A stretch of 64,000 bases of DNA. Origin: Iningainema tapete BLCC-T55. GTDB taxonomy: Bacteria; Cyanobacteriota; Cyanobacteriia; Cyanobacteriales; Nostocaceae. Shown here piece after piece: positions 26,864-35,685 of this stretch. How positions within the stretch are numbered: the stretch's first letter is position 1; each line of letters starts with the position of its first letter. The DNA is taken from the NCBI RefSeq assembly GCF_014698965.1, contig NZ_JACXAE010000069.1, positions 1 through 64,000 of the forward strand, in the 5' to 3' direction. Below the pieces are notes generated by a model. The model was not told where the DNA came from. It made no database searches and saw only the letters and a program-made list of their open reading frames with translations. The position numbers and the translations under genes are program-made.

Positions 26864-29854
26864 GTGGTAGCTAGTAGTTCCAACTTCTATCAGCTTGGTG
26901 CAAGTCTCCCGGTTGATGCTCCCAGCTATGTGCAGCGACAAGCGGACGAGGAATTTTACCAAAAATTGCGCTCAGGGAAATTTTGTTATGTGCTGAATTC
27001 GCGGCAGATGGGTAAGTCTAGCTTGCGGGTGCAGACTATGCAACGGTTACAACTTGATGGGATTATCTGTGCGGCGATTGACTTGACAGGGATTGGTAAG
27101 CACAAGGTAACTCTATCACAGTGGTATGGAGGGATTGTTTACGCTTTGGTAGAAAGTTGTCAGTTAGAAGACAAATTTGATTTTGATTGGCAGACATGGT
27201 GGCAGAAAAAACAAGAGATACTAGATCCAGTCATGTGTTTGAGATTGTTTATCGAACAAGTATTACTGGAAAAATTTCAGCAACCGATAGTCATTTTTGT
27301 GGATGAAATTGACAGGGTACTGAGTCAGGATTTTTCTCTGGATGATTTTTTTGCTCTGATTCGGTTTTTTCAAAATCAACGAGTTGATAATCCTGTATTT
27401 GAGCGGCTGACGTTTGCTTTGTTGGGGGTGGCGACTCCCAGCGATTTGATTACTGATAAAACCCAAACCCCTTTTAATATTGGAGAAGGAATTGAACTGC
27501 ATGGTTTTCGTCTTTCAGAAGTCCAACCGCTGATTAATGGATTGAAGGGTAAGGTATCAAATCCCCAACAAGTAATGGAGGAAATCTTAGAGTGGACAGG
27601 TGGACAACCGTTTCTCACTCAAAAGTTGTGTAAGTTTATGGTTGAGGAGTCCGAGAAGGATAATCCTCATTCTGTTGGGGAAGTAGTAAGAGCAAGGATT
27701 ATTGAAAACTGGGAATCTCAGGATAACCCAGAGCATTTACGAACGATACGCGATCGCATTCTCTCAAATGAGCAACGAGCTATTTATCTGCTGGAATTAT
27801 ATCAGCAAATTCGGCAGGTTGAAGAACAAAGTGAGCTACAAGCAGATAATACTTTAGAACAAAGTGAGCTACAACTTTCAGGATTAGTTGTTAAGCAGTA
27901 CAACAAGTTAAGAGTTTACAATCCCATTTATAAAGAAATTTTTGACGCCCACTGGATTGAAAACCAATTAAAAAATCTGCGTCCTTACTCTGAAAATTTT
28001 AGGGTTTGGGTAGATTCTGGAGGAACCGATGAGTCAAGATTGTTGAGAGGGAAGGCATTACAAGAAGCTGAAGAATGGGCAAGTGAAAAGAACTTAAGTT
28101 TTCAGGATAAACAGTATTTAGCAGCTAGTAAAGAGAAAGAAATTCAAGAGGAAATCGTTGCGAAAGAACAAGAAGCTGCTTTGGAGAGAGAGAGAAAAGA
28201 TCGGGCAGCAGTAGAGAAAATAAATCAGGCATTAAGTGAGGCTCATAAGAAAGCTCAACGACGAATTAGTATTGGAAGTATAATTTTGCTTGTGACATTG
28301 CTGGGAGCGATAGCTTCAGTGATACTAGGTATAGAGCAAGTGCAGAAGGCTAATAGACAGGTTGACGAAGCACAGAAACAAGCAACAATAGCGCAGCAAA
28401 GTGAACTTCAAGCTAAAAAAAGTGCTAAACAAGCAAAGCAGCAAGAAGAAATCGCTAAGAACAATGAAAAATTAGCACAGCAAAGAATAAAAAATGCTAA
28501 TAAAACTGCTGAACAAGCAAAGCGGCAAGAAGAAATCGCTAAGAACAATGAAAAACGAATTCAAGAAAGTGCTTTGAAATTAAAACAAGATGCTCAAAAA
28601 ATAGAACAAAAATTAGCTACAGTACAAAGAAATTTAGAAGATAAAAATAGGGAAATATCTAGAACTAATGAACAGCTAATTTCCGCCCAAAATAACGAAA
28701 AAGAAATCAAAATAAAACTTCAAAGTATAAAATCTGAATACTCAATAAACGAACTCAAAAATAAAGAAATTAGGACAGTAGTTGAAACTGTTCAAAAACT
28801 ATCTGAATTAGCTGGAAACTTACGAAATGTAAATCTTACATCTGAGTCAGAGGAGGCATTGAGGCTAGCAGGTTTATCATTCAATGTCAAAGATTATAAA
28901 CTTAAACGGGCTCTATTACTTGCTACTATTTCACAAGCATATCAACATCTGAAAAAGTGGAATGAAGCAGAACAAGAAATTAAAAAAAGTAAGGATACTT
29001 TATCACAAATAGATAAAAATATTATCACTAATAATGAAGGATTACAAATTCAAGTTTTAACCAATAAAGCTCAAGGTAACTTCCTTACAGAAAAAAAAGA
29101 AACAAATCTGGCTATAGAATCTTATAAATTAGCATTTAAAATTATTAAGAATTACCCAGAACAAACTAGCCCTTTTACAAAAAGTAACCAATTGCTCACA
29201 GCTAAAGATATTGAATCTGTTCATCAAGCTTTAATTAAGCTAATCTCCAAAAATAATACAGAATCAGAATTAAGAGAACAGGTAGAAAAATCTCTTACCC
29301 AACATTTATATACTCAACTTGAATATTATTTGAAAGCGAAAAATTGGAAAGCAGCTGATACACAAACATTCCAACTCATGCTCAATATTGCTAAAAGAAA
29401 AAACTATAATATTGCTGAAAGAGAAAACTATTTAACTACCTACTCTATTAATAATTTTTCTTGCTATGACCTGCAAAAAATAAACAGATTGTGGGTTAAT
29501 TCAGACAAACGTTTTGGCTTCAGTGTACAAAAAGAAATATGGATTAATACAGGGAATAGGCTAGGTATAGAAGTAAAAGACTCAACTCAGAAAGATTATG
29601 AAAATTATCTTCGCTTTGCTACAGCAGTTGGATGGTATGATGACAAAATTGAAACGGGAGGTTCAGGGAATAGCGTGAGTCAAGAAGAACCGTTTTTGAG
29701 TAGAGAAAAACTGTTTGATCGTATAAATAATAACCCTTTTTACGTAAGGGGCAGCCTGCCTATGAGCGTGGTATATTTCGGACGAGGCGGACAAATCATG
29801 GATACACAGAGGACTTCTTTTCTCGCGTTGCGACTTGTAAAGTGTAACATTTAA
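26864..29854 (+). CDS. AAA-like ATPase with transmembrane helix, coiled coil and C-terminal GUN4 domain
   Basis: A 996-residue protein. It opens with the same AAA-like ATPase type as its neighbour: Walker A YVLNSRQMGKSSL (near 50), IDLTGIG, Walker B IVIFVDEIDRVL (near 145). One membrane helix lies at about 470-490. A long Lys/Glu/Gln coiled coil follows (about 490-670, with the unit QEEIAKNNEK repeated), then a helical TPR-like part. The GUN4 domain (about 815-930) is marked by KNWKAADTQTFQLML, LQKINRLWVNSDKRFGFSVQ and FATAVGWYDD. GUN4 binds porphyrins and activates Mg-chelatase; in such fusions it is probably a tetrapyrrole sensor. GTG start with AAGGAG upstream, 13 bp after the CHAT gene. 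The coiled-coil DNA is strongly A-rich. Confidence 0.88.
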   Translation: MVASSSNFYQLGASLPVDAPSYVQRQADEEFYQKLRSGKFCYVLNSRQMGKSSLRVQTMQRLQLDGIICAAIDLTGIGKHKVTLSQWYGGIVYALVESCQLEDKFDFDWQTWWQKKQEILDPVMCLRLFIEQVLLEKFQQPIVIFVDEIDRVLSQDFSLDDFFALIRFFQNQRVDNPVFERLTFALLGVATPSDLITDKTQTPFNIGEGIELHGFRLSEVQPLINGLKGKVSNPQQVMEEILEWTGGQPFLTQKLCKFMVEESEKDNPHSVGEVVRARIIENWESQDNPEHLRTIRDRILSNEQRAIYLLELYQQIRQVEEQSELQADNTLEQSELQLSGLVVKQYNKLRVYNPIYKEIFDAHWIENQLKNLRPYSENFRVWVDSGGTDESRLLRGKALQEAEEWASEKNLSFQDKQYLAASKEKEIQEEIVAKEQEAALERERKDRAAVEKINQALSEAHKKAQRRISIGSIILLVTLLGAIASVILGIEQVQKANRQVDEAQKQATIAQQSELQAKKSAKQAKQQEEIAKNNEKLAQQRIKNANKTAEQAKRQEEIAKNNEKRIQESALKLKQDAQKIEQKLATVQRNLEDKNREISRTNEQLISAQNNEKEIKIKLQSIKSEYSINELKNKEIRTVVETVQKLSELAGNLRNVNLTSESEEALRLAGLSFNVKDYKLKRALLLATISQAYQHLKKWNEAEQEIKKSKDTLSQIDKNIITNNEGLQIQVLTNKAQGNFLTEKKETNLAIESYKLAFKIIKNYPEQTSPFTKSNQLLTAKDIESVHQALIKLISKNNTESELREQVEKSLTQHLYTQLEYYLKAKNWKAADTQTFQLMLNIAKRKNYNIAERENYLTTYSINNFSCYDLQKINRLWVNSDKRFGFSVQKEIWINTGNRLGIEVKDSTQKDYENYLRFATAVGWYDDKIETGGSGNSVSQEEPFLSREKLFDRINNNPFYVRGSLPMSVVYFGRGGQIMDTQRTSFLALRLVKCNI

Positions 29855-30309
29855 GGCTTTCTGAAATTTGTAATTATTTATTACTGCCTCTTTTTCCATG
29901 ATAGAATCAGCATTTCGCAAATCCGATACCTGGCGATCCCTGCGGGGAAGTCAAAAGTCAACCGATTGATGTACTGGATCTAATTAACTAATTTGCTAGC
30001 AATCTTGGTGTTCCTTGTTGTTTATCTAAGTAAGAGCAAAGCTTTGTTATTATAACAGCAAACTCAAAAGTTCTCTCAGAAATTGGTATGTAATTACTCA
30101 TCCTTAAAATCAAAGCTAATGCTAATATTTTAGCATGGATTGAGTCTGAAAATACCTATTTTTGACTTTTGACTTTTGACTTTTGACTTTTGACTTCCCC
30201 AAAGGGGCGGTTGGGTTTTAGTTCTCGTGGTTTGCGTGACATAAGTTTTCAACACTCTCTCATAAAGCGCAACATTATTGACACAAATATATTACCTCGT
30301 GTGTGCGCG
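29855..30309. other. 455-bp intergenic region with a heptamer array
   Basis: No gene is supported here. It contains the TTTTGAC tandem array at 30160-30194 followed by a G/C-rich CCCCAAAGGGG hairpin, and an inverted scrap of the same unit (AAGTCAAAAGTCAA) near 29940. The frame on the minus strand at 29663-29920 overlaps the GUN4 gene and lacks any recognisable feature. Confidence 0.6.
30160..30194. repeat. Tandem heptamer array, five copies of TTTTGAC
   Basis: Five exact copies in a row without spacers. Short tandemly repeated heptamers of this type are known in heterocystous cyanobacteria. Copies have no spacer sequences, so this is not a CRISPR. Copy number is likely to vary between strains. 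Confidence 0.9.
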
Positions 30310-30588
30310 TCAACTCGTTTTTTTGCTTTGAATTTCTGCAATTCTTGTTAATAGCATTTGTTCTGTTTGTGACAGTGCTGCCAACTGGTTTTGGAGTTGA
30401 AGTTTTTGCTTGAGTACTTTGTTGAGATACTTCGCAAAACAACTACCATCAATCACAGATTGAAGTCGTTGTTCATATTCTTCGTCTGACATAGGCTTAC
30501 CACACATTGCGGTCATCCCAAGTTCATCCAATTCTTCCCATCGTTTCAAGTCTGCTGTTGTTGGTTGATGTTTCTCACTTGTCATCAT
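30310..30588 (-). CDS. Unrecognised 92-residue protein, second gene of an overlapping pair
   Basis: A small acidic-to-basic helical protein. It starts MTSEKHQPTTADLKRWEEL, has MCGKPMSDEEYEQRLQ in the middle, and ends in a probable coiled coil (VLKQKLQLQNQLAALSQ to RIAEIQSK). Its ATG overlaps the stop of the upstream 203-residue gene by 4 bp, so the two are translationally coupled. Size and coupling resemble an antitoxin or accessory partner, but I recognise no family. Two methionines at the start (30588 and 30585) are both possible. Confidence 0.65.
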   Translation of the reverse strand: MMTSEKHQPTTADLKRWEELDELGMTAMCGKPMSDEEYEQRLQSVIDGSCFAKYLNKVLKQKLQLQNQLAALSQTEQMLLTRIAEIQSKKTS

Positions 30589-31196
30589 CTTTCTCCTCTG
30601 CGATATAATTGGTCTTGTAGAAAGGTTAATGCTGCTTCTTTTGTGAGAATTAATTCTCGTGGATACTCAGGATTCTCTTGAAATCCAATATTTAAATAAA
30701 AATCTTTAGCTCTATCAATGGCTAGGACTTTAGTAATTCCTTCTATTTCTGTATCTATTGTTTCTTGAATTATTTCTGACATTAACCATCTTGCTGCCCC
30801 CTTCATCTTTTCCGGTAACTCTACGCCTTCTAAGTTTAAGCAATTCCAAGGAGGCGTTGTAAATGGATCAATGGATAGATACATTCTTTCTTCAGTATAA
30901 GGGAAAATGAATCCTATTTGTCTAGAGATTATTGCTCCTGCTTGTAAGCGATCGTTTACGTCTCTGACTCCTCGAAAAGAAGATGCATAACTATCATCAA
31001 TGACGAAATCAACTAAAGCTTCTACCTTAGCAACACAATCTCCAAAAGTTGTTTTACTAATCCTGCTTCTATCTCCATCAAAATATTGGTTGATATACTC
31101 CTGTGATTTGATAACCCAGCTAATCAATTCATTTTTGACATCAACATTTGCTTCTATGACATAGCTGAATTGATTGAAATTTGAAGGATTCGTCAT
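30585..31196 (-). CDS. Unrecognised 203-residue protein, possibly GNAT-like
   Basis: No named family is evident. Strand-helix alternation together with a late motif AKDFYLNIGFQENPEYP, which resembles the FYxxxGF found near the end of many GNAT acetyltransferases, suggests that fold weakly; the usual acetyl-CoA loop (Q/R-x-x-G-x-G/A) is not apparent. The middle has IGFIFPYTEERMYLSIDPFTTPPWN (read in parts), and the C-terminus ends TFLQDQLYRRGER. It overlaps the 92-residue gene by 4 bp and lies near a VapBC pair. A toxin or modifying enzyme with its partner is possible. Confidence 0.62.
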   Translation of the reverse strand: MTNPSNFNQFSYVIEANVDVKNELISWVIKSQEYINQYFDGDRSRISKTTFGDCVAKVEALVDFVIDDSYASSFRGVRDVNDRLQAGAIISRQIGFIFPYTEERMYLSIDPFTTPPWNCLNLEGVELPEKMKGAARWLMSEIIQETIDTEIEGITKVLAIDRAKDFYLNIGFQENPEYPRELILTKEAALTFLQDQLYRRGER

Positions 31197-31495
31197 ACGT
31201 TAGCTGTTTGTAGCATGATTGTATTGCATTCCTTGTGTTGCAGCCCACTGTAATGCCATCCACCTTTAAGGCGAAGGTTCGCGCAGAGCAATGGAGTCCT
31301 GCTCTGATAACAAACCAGACATATTTAATACTTATTGTGACCAAGTTTCTGCTTGTTGAGCTAATTCAGCACGTTGTTTTTCATCCAACCAAATTTGATT
31401 CAAGGTTAATTCCCAATGAAACGTCAGAAATCCTTGGTGAGGCTAGGAGATGTAGAAACCCCTGGTTGACGAAGTACGAAGTAACTAAAGGTAGT
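31197..31495. other. Intergenic stretch with a small coding remnant
   Basis: No complete gene. On the minus strand, about 31345-31455, a frame without an evident start encodes FLTFHWELTLNQIWLDEKQ and continues for about 13 residues to a stop. It looks like the tail of a decayed protein whose family I cannot name. The rest is featureless. Confidence 0.4.
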
Positions 31496-31924
31496 TCATG
31501 TACCCGACACCGGTATGATCACTGGAATAGGTTGATTCTTGTGCTTTCGATAGATGAGGAAGTCACTGTCTAGAGTCAAGACTTCGCTGCCAAGATAAAG
31601 TTCTGCCATTCGTACCAGACTTGCATCGGCTAAGGAAATAGGAACGGAGAGATATCGGGTTAATAGCTCAGTAATTGACTCAACTTCCTCAGTAAGCTGA
31701 AAGGCAACCAAAATTTGCTGGCTTTTGAGTAATCCAACTAGAGTTTCTCGTCCATTGCTCACACGCTGCAATAAAAACCATGCTTCTGAAAGAACTGCTT
31801 CACAAGAAAGTAATGGAGGTTGGATTGTGGCAAGTTCTGTCATTATCCAAGAGTGATAGCGATCGCGCCGATCAATGAGGGCGACAAGGGGACCAGTATC
31901 AAGGAGGATTTGCTGACGCATCAA
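31496..31924 (-). CDS. PIN-domain toxin (VapC-type)
   Basis: A 142-residue PIN-domain protein, the fold of VapC ribonucleases. The acidic metal-binding residues are visible: Asp in ILLDTGPLVALID at the start, Glu in SEAVLSEAWFLL (near 45), Asp in ISLADASLVRMAE (near 98), and Asp in VLTLDSDFLIYR (near 118). Its start overlaps the stop of the small upstream gene by 4 bp, as in toxin-antitoxin pairs. The first or second Met may start it. Ribonuclease activity is inferred from the intact acidic set. Confidence 0.87.
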   Translation of the reverse strand: MMRQQILLDTGPLVALIDRRDRYHSWIMTELATIQPPLLSCEAVLSEAWFLLQRVSNGRETLVGLLKSQQILVAFQLTEEVESITELLTRYLSVPISLADASLVRMAELYLGSEVLTLDSDFLIYRKHKNQPIPVIIPVSGT

Positions 31925-32154
31925 GCACCATATCCTTCCATGTACTTAGGATTAGTAGAGAGGTCTCCAGGACCTATGCCTGCACCGATATAAGCTTGGG
32001 CTGTTTCCAAGAAGGATTGAGCTGGTTCCTGGTTCATGGATGATAGTCTTTGCCGCTTGCTTTTGAGAAACTCTGCAAAGTCCAGAACTTCTTGTTGTTC
32101 AGCAACAGAGAGTGTTTGGAGTGTTTCAATGACTTGCTGTTGAATGGGTTGCAT
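31921..32154 (-). CDS. Antitoxin partner of the PIN-domain toxin (DUF2281-like)
   Basis: The ATG at 32154 gives a 77-residue protein starting MQPIQQQVIETLQTLSVAEQ (continuing QEVLDFAEFLKSKRQ), the pattern of the DUF2281-like small antitoxins common beside PIN toxins in cyanobacteria. The C-terminal part (ETAQAYIGAGIGPGDLSTN) is flexible and probably covers the toxin's active site. A frame from 32220 would add 22 residues with no family support. It overlaps the toxin by 4 bp. Confidence 0.8.
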   Translation of the reverse strand: MQPIQQQVIETLQTLSVAEQQEVLDFAEFLKSKRQRLSSMNQEPAQSFLETAQAYIGAGIGPGDLSTNPKYMEGYGA

Positions 32155-32250
32155 AGGGGAAATCCAAATGGCATTAAAATCAATTATTATCCATGATGAT
32201 ATAGTGTGTGGTGTTTCCACCGCACACAGTTCTGAATAGCTGTGGGGAGC

Positions 32251-34566
32251 TTACATCAACTTATCCAAGGTGATGGGCAAACTGCGGATGCGCTTACCAG
32301 TAGCATGATAAATGGCGTTGGCGATCGCCCCCGTAACTCCTACCTTAGCTATCTCCCCCACGCTCTTAGTACCTGTTTCATTAACCAGCGAATCGTCCTC
32401 GTCGATGAAAATTACTTTAATATCGGGTATATCATAGTGGTCAGCGATCTGGTATTCTAAAAGATTAGTATTAATGTAGCGACCCGTTTGTGGATCGGTG
32501 AACGTTCCTTCAGACAAAGTGTGACCGATACCCCAAATGATACCACCATACATTTGATTGCGTGCTGTTTTCGGGTTGAGGATGCGACCACAAGCTACAG
32601 CACTAACAAAGCGCGAAACCCGAAATTCACCTAGTTCCTCGTCAACTTTCACCTCAGCAAACATCGCGCCAAAGGAGTACATTGAGTACTTCATGACGTT
32701 CTCTCCAGGTGCAGCCGCAGCCCGTGCCTCCACTACTGCTAGACGTGCAAACTCTGAACCGCCTTGCGCGAGAATTTCCTTGTAAGTCTGACCTACCGAC
32801 GGGTCATCCTTTAAGTATAATCCATCACGGGCAATTATTTCTTCTTCCTTTCTGCCATAAAGAGGCGATTGTTCATGACTCGTTGCCATGCCAATTAGCT
32901 TACTGCGTAGTGCTGTGCAGGCAGCCTTCACAGCAGGTGCAACACTATTCACACCCAACGATGCGACTTGTTGCGGCGCGTGCGGCAAGTCTGTATCGCC
33001 TAGTTCAAAGCGCACTCTTTCCAACGGTAAACCTAGTTCTTCAGCAGCAACTTGAGTCATTACTGTATAAGTTCCCGTACCAACATCAGCAATGCCACTT
33101 TGAACTAATGCTGAACCGTCAGCGAAGATTTGGGCTTTTGCTGAAGCTGGTTGGCGGTAGAAGCACGGGTATTCAGCAGACGCCATCCCGTAACCGATTA
33201 GTAATCCATCTTTGTCGCGCATTGAACCGATTTGGGGGTTACGCTGATGCCATCCGAATGCCTCTGCTCCGGCTTGGTAACATTCCTTAAGGTGCTTACT
33301 GGTAAAAGGACGCCCATCAGTTGGATCAACTTCAGTGTAATTACGCAGACGAAGTTCTATAGGATCAAGTCCTAATTCGTATGCCAACTCATCCATCCCT
33401 GATTCAGTGGCGAAACTGCCAATCCCTTCTCCTGGAACATGCATCATGTTCGCTTTCGGAGCATTAATCTTGACGACACGATGCTGCATCGAGAAGTTCG
33501 GGCAGGCATACATCATGCGCGACATTGCGCCTGTTGGTTCCGCGTAGTTTTCATGTTGCCATGTCTCTTCCACAGTATCATGCTGAATCGCCGTCAATTT
33601 TCCATCACGCTTTGCGCCGATCTTAAATTGTTGCACCATCGCTGGGCGATGACCGTTAGAAAAGAAAGTTTGCTGACGTGTGAGTGTTAATTTTACTGGT
33701 CGGCGGACATGTTTGGCAGCAACAGCAGCTAAAATAACATGTGGCCACACACGACCTTTGCAACCAAAGCTTCCACCAACGAATGGTGCAATTACACGTA
33801 CATTCGATATTGGTATCTTCAGCGTAGTTGCTAGAACGTTTTGGCAGCCAAAGACAGCATTGGAAGAATCGTGAACGAGTAGGCGATCGCCTTCCCAAGC
33901 TGCGGTGGTAGAATGCAATTCCATGCAGTTGTGGTGATGCACTGGCGACGTGTAGGTAAGATCAAGTACCACATCAGCTTCTGAGAAACCTTTGGACACA
34001 TCACCGCGACTGTAATCTGGTCCTTCGCCTATGATATCATGAGGTGCAAACTTATCGCTTAATGGTCGAAATGCTTTAGGTAGACATGAAGACAGGGGGT
34101 GTGGCGTAGTCCCTTCATCCTGCGCCAAAGCTGCTTCAAAGGTGGTAATTGCTGGTTCTTCTTCATACTCTACTTGCACGAGTGCGGCAGCGTGGGTGGC
34201 ACGCTCGAAGGTATCAGCAATCACCACCGCAATGTGTTGACCTTGATGATCAATCCGGTCATCCTGCATCGGCAAATGGCTTTGCGCGGCAAACGTCGGA
34301 TCGAGCGGCTGAATGTATTCTGGCAATTCACCGAACTTTGGTGTATTCAAATGAGTTAAGATACCGAGAAAGCCCGGAGCAGCTTCAGCAGCAGAAGTGT
34401 CGATATTTTTGATGCGTCCTTTGGCGATCGTACTCTTAACTAGTACACCATAAGCCAAATGTTCCATCGAGAACTCAGCGGAGTAACGTGCTGCGCCAGA
34501 TACTTTAAGCGGTCCATCAACACGACTAATCGGTTTGCCAATGTGATTTTGGTTGATTGTACTCAT
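32251..34566 (-). CDS. Xanthine dehydrogenase-family molybdopterin-binding subunit (YagR/PaoC-like)
   Basis: The catalytic subunit of a molybdenum hydroxylase, about 771 residues from the ATG at 34566, which overlaps the FAD-subunit stop by 4 bp. An N-terminal aldehyde oxidase a/b hammerhead domain (HIGKPISRVDGPLKVSGAARY to about residue 150) precedes the molybdopterin-binding domain, with FVGGSFGCKGRVW, GIADVGTGTYTVM and the late SVGEIAKVGVTGAIANA, whose Glu is the general base of this family. Together with the next two genes it matches the three-subunit YagTSR (PaoABC) aldehyde oxidoreductase type. The preferred substrate, perhaps an aldehyde, cannot be stated. Frames extending to 34656 run into the FAD gene and are not used. 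Confidence 0.92.
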   Translation of the reverse strand: MSTINQNHIGKPISRVDGPLKVSGAARYSAEFSMEHLAYGVLVKSTIAKGRIKNIDTSAAEAAPGFLGILTHLNTPKFGELPEYIQPLDPTFAAQSHLPMQDDRIDHQGQHIAVVIADTFERATHAAALVQVEYEEEPAITTFEAALAQDEGTTPHPLSSCLPKAFRPLSDKFAPHDIIGEGPDYSRGDVSKGFSEADVVLDLTYTSPVHHHNCMELHSTTAAWEGDRLLVHDSSNAVFGCQNVLATTLKIPISNVRVIAPFVGGSFGCKGRVWPHVILAAVAAKHVRRPVKLTLTRQQTFFSNGHRPAMVQQFKIGAKRDGKLTAIQHDTVEETWQHENYAEPTGAMSRMMYACPNFSMQHRVVKINAPKANMMHVPGEGIGSFATESGMDELAYELGLDPIELRLRNYTEVDPTDGRPFTSKHLKECYQAGAEAFGWHQRNPQIGSMRDKDGLLIGYGMASAEYPCFYRQPASAKAQIFADGSALVQSGIADVGTGTYTVMTQVAAEELGLPLERVRFELGDTDLPHAPQQVASLGVNSVAPAVKAACTALRSKLIGMATSHEQSPLYGRKEEEIIARDGLYLKDDPSVGQTYKEILAQGGSEFARLAVVEARAAAAPGENVMKYSMYSFGAMFAEVKVDEELGEFRVSRFVSAVACGRILNPKTARNQMYGGIIWGIGHTLSEGTFTDPQTGRYINTNLLEYQIADHYDIPDIKVIFIDEDDSLVNETGTKSVGEIAKVGVTGAIANAIYHATGKRIRSLPITLDKLM

Positions 34567-35546
34567 GCTCTGTGTTCTCCTTTTGACTGACGTAAAGAAC
34601 GTACTACAAGACGCTTGGTCAATTCCACTTTGAATTGGTTGTGTTCTGTTACACACATACCATCAACTGCAGCATCCGCCGCTGCTCTCAAAGCGTCTTC
34701 ATTGGCATTTGTACCAACAAGAACTGCTTCTGCTTGGTAAGCACGCCACGGTATTGATGCGACGCCGCCAAGCGCAATGCGAGCTTCCTGTATAACGTTG
34801 TCTTTGATATCTAGGGCGGTAACAACTGTGACATTGGAGTACAACTGTCGATCGCGTACCTTAGCATGAGTCGAGTGGGCAAAGTACGCCTTCGTAGGTA
34901 AATCCACTGAGGTAATCATCTCACCATGCTGGAGTACAGTTTCCAAGTGCGGTGTGTCGCCTGGTAGAAGGTAAAAATCTGTAAGTGGAATGCGACGTGT
35001 TCCTGTATTGCTTTGCGTGTTTAAGACAGCATCAAAAGCAACTAGAGCGATCGCCATACTCGAAGCATGTGAAGCGATACAATGTTCACTCGTTCCCAAT
35101 AAGGCATGTCCACGATTGATCCCATCAATGGCGGGACAACCTGAGCCAGGAACGCGCTTGTTACAGCCAAAGGCTGTGTCACGAAAGTAGCTGCATCTAG
35201 TACGCTGCATCAAATTGCCACCAACCGTTGCCATATTGCGAATTTGTGGCAACGCGGCGTAGAGAATTGTTTCCGACAGCGCTGGGTAACGCTCCTGTAT
35301 AATCGCATCTGCCGCCAGTTGACTGTTGCGCACAAGCGCCCCAATCCTTACCCCGTTTTCAGTCAATTCAATCGTTGAGAACGGCAAGCGGTTGATATCA
35401 ATCAGACATTCATGTCTCTCAACATAGTCTTTCATCATATCGAGCAGCGCGGTTCCACCACCAATGAAGGTAGCCATAGGATTGTTGGTTGCCGCATTGA
35501 TCGCTACGTTCACGTCTGGTGTTTGCACGAAGCTAAAGGGGTGCAT
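34563..35546 (-). CDS. FAD-binding subunit of the molybdenum hydroxylase (YagS/PaoB-like)
   Basis: A 327-residue subunit that takes electrons from the iron-sulfur subunit to FAD. The FAD-binding motif is in TFIGGGTALLDMMKDYV near residue 28, and ATVGGNLMQRTRC follows. The insertion holding cysteines (RCSYFRDTAFGCNK, then GSGCPA) is typical of YagS-type subunits, which bind an extra 4Fe-4S cluster. The C-terminal CO-dehydrogenase-type domain follows (about 220-320). It overlaps the catalytic subunit gene. A gap of 140 bp filled by a palindromic repeat separates it from the iron-sulfur gene upstream. Confidence 0.9.
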   Translation of the reverse strand: MHPFSFVQTPDVNVAINAATNNPMATFIGGGTALLDMMKDYVERHECLIDINRLPFSTIELTENGVRIGALVRNSQLAADAIIQERYPALSETILYAALPQIRNMATVGGNLMQRTRCSYFRDTAFGCNKRVPGSGCPAIDGINRGHALLGTSEHCIASHASSMAIALVAFDAVLNTQSNTGTRRIPLTDFYLLPGDTPHLETVLQHGEMITSVDLPTKAYFAHSTHAKVRDRQLYSNVTVVTALDIKDNVIQEARIALGGVASIPWRAYQAEAVLVGTNANEDALRAAADAAVDGMCVTEHNQFKVELTKRLVVRSLRQSKGEHRA

Positions 35547-35614
35547 TGTCTCTTCTCTCAGGTAGTTTGTTGATGACTAGCTTTTGTATTAAGCACCGGG
35601 AAATAAGTATTTGG

Positions 35615-35679
35615 AACCACAGATGTACACAGATAAACACAGATAAGCTATCTGTGTGCATCTGTGTTTATCTGTGGTT
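35615..35679. repeat. Palindromic dispersed repeat between two oxidoreductase genes
   Basis: AACCACAGAT at one end and ATCTGTGGTT at the other, with internal ACACAGATAAACACAGAT-type units in both arms. The same repeat is found at 62100-62164. It lies inside an operon and could form a large hairpin in its mRNA. Confidence 0.88.
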
Positions 35680-35685
35680 TTATTT

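Noticed and set aside
29663-29920. Minus-strand frame over the end of the GUN4 gene
   Set aside because: It lies opposite a confident coding region and has no motif.
30160-30194. Possible CRISPR-like repeat
   Set aside because: The units are seven bases long, contiguous and without spacers: a tandem heptamer array.
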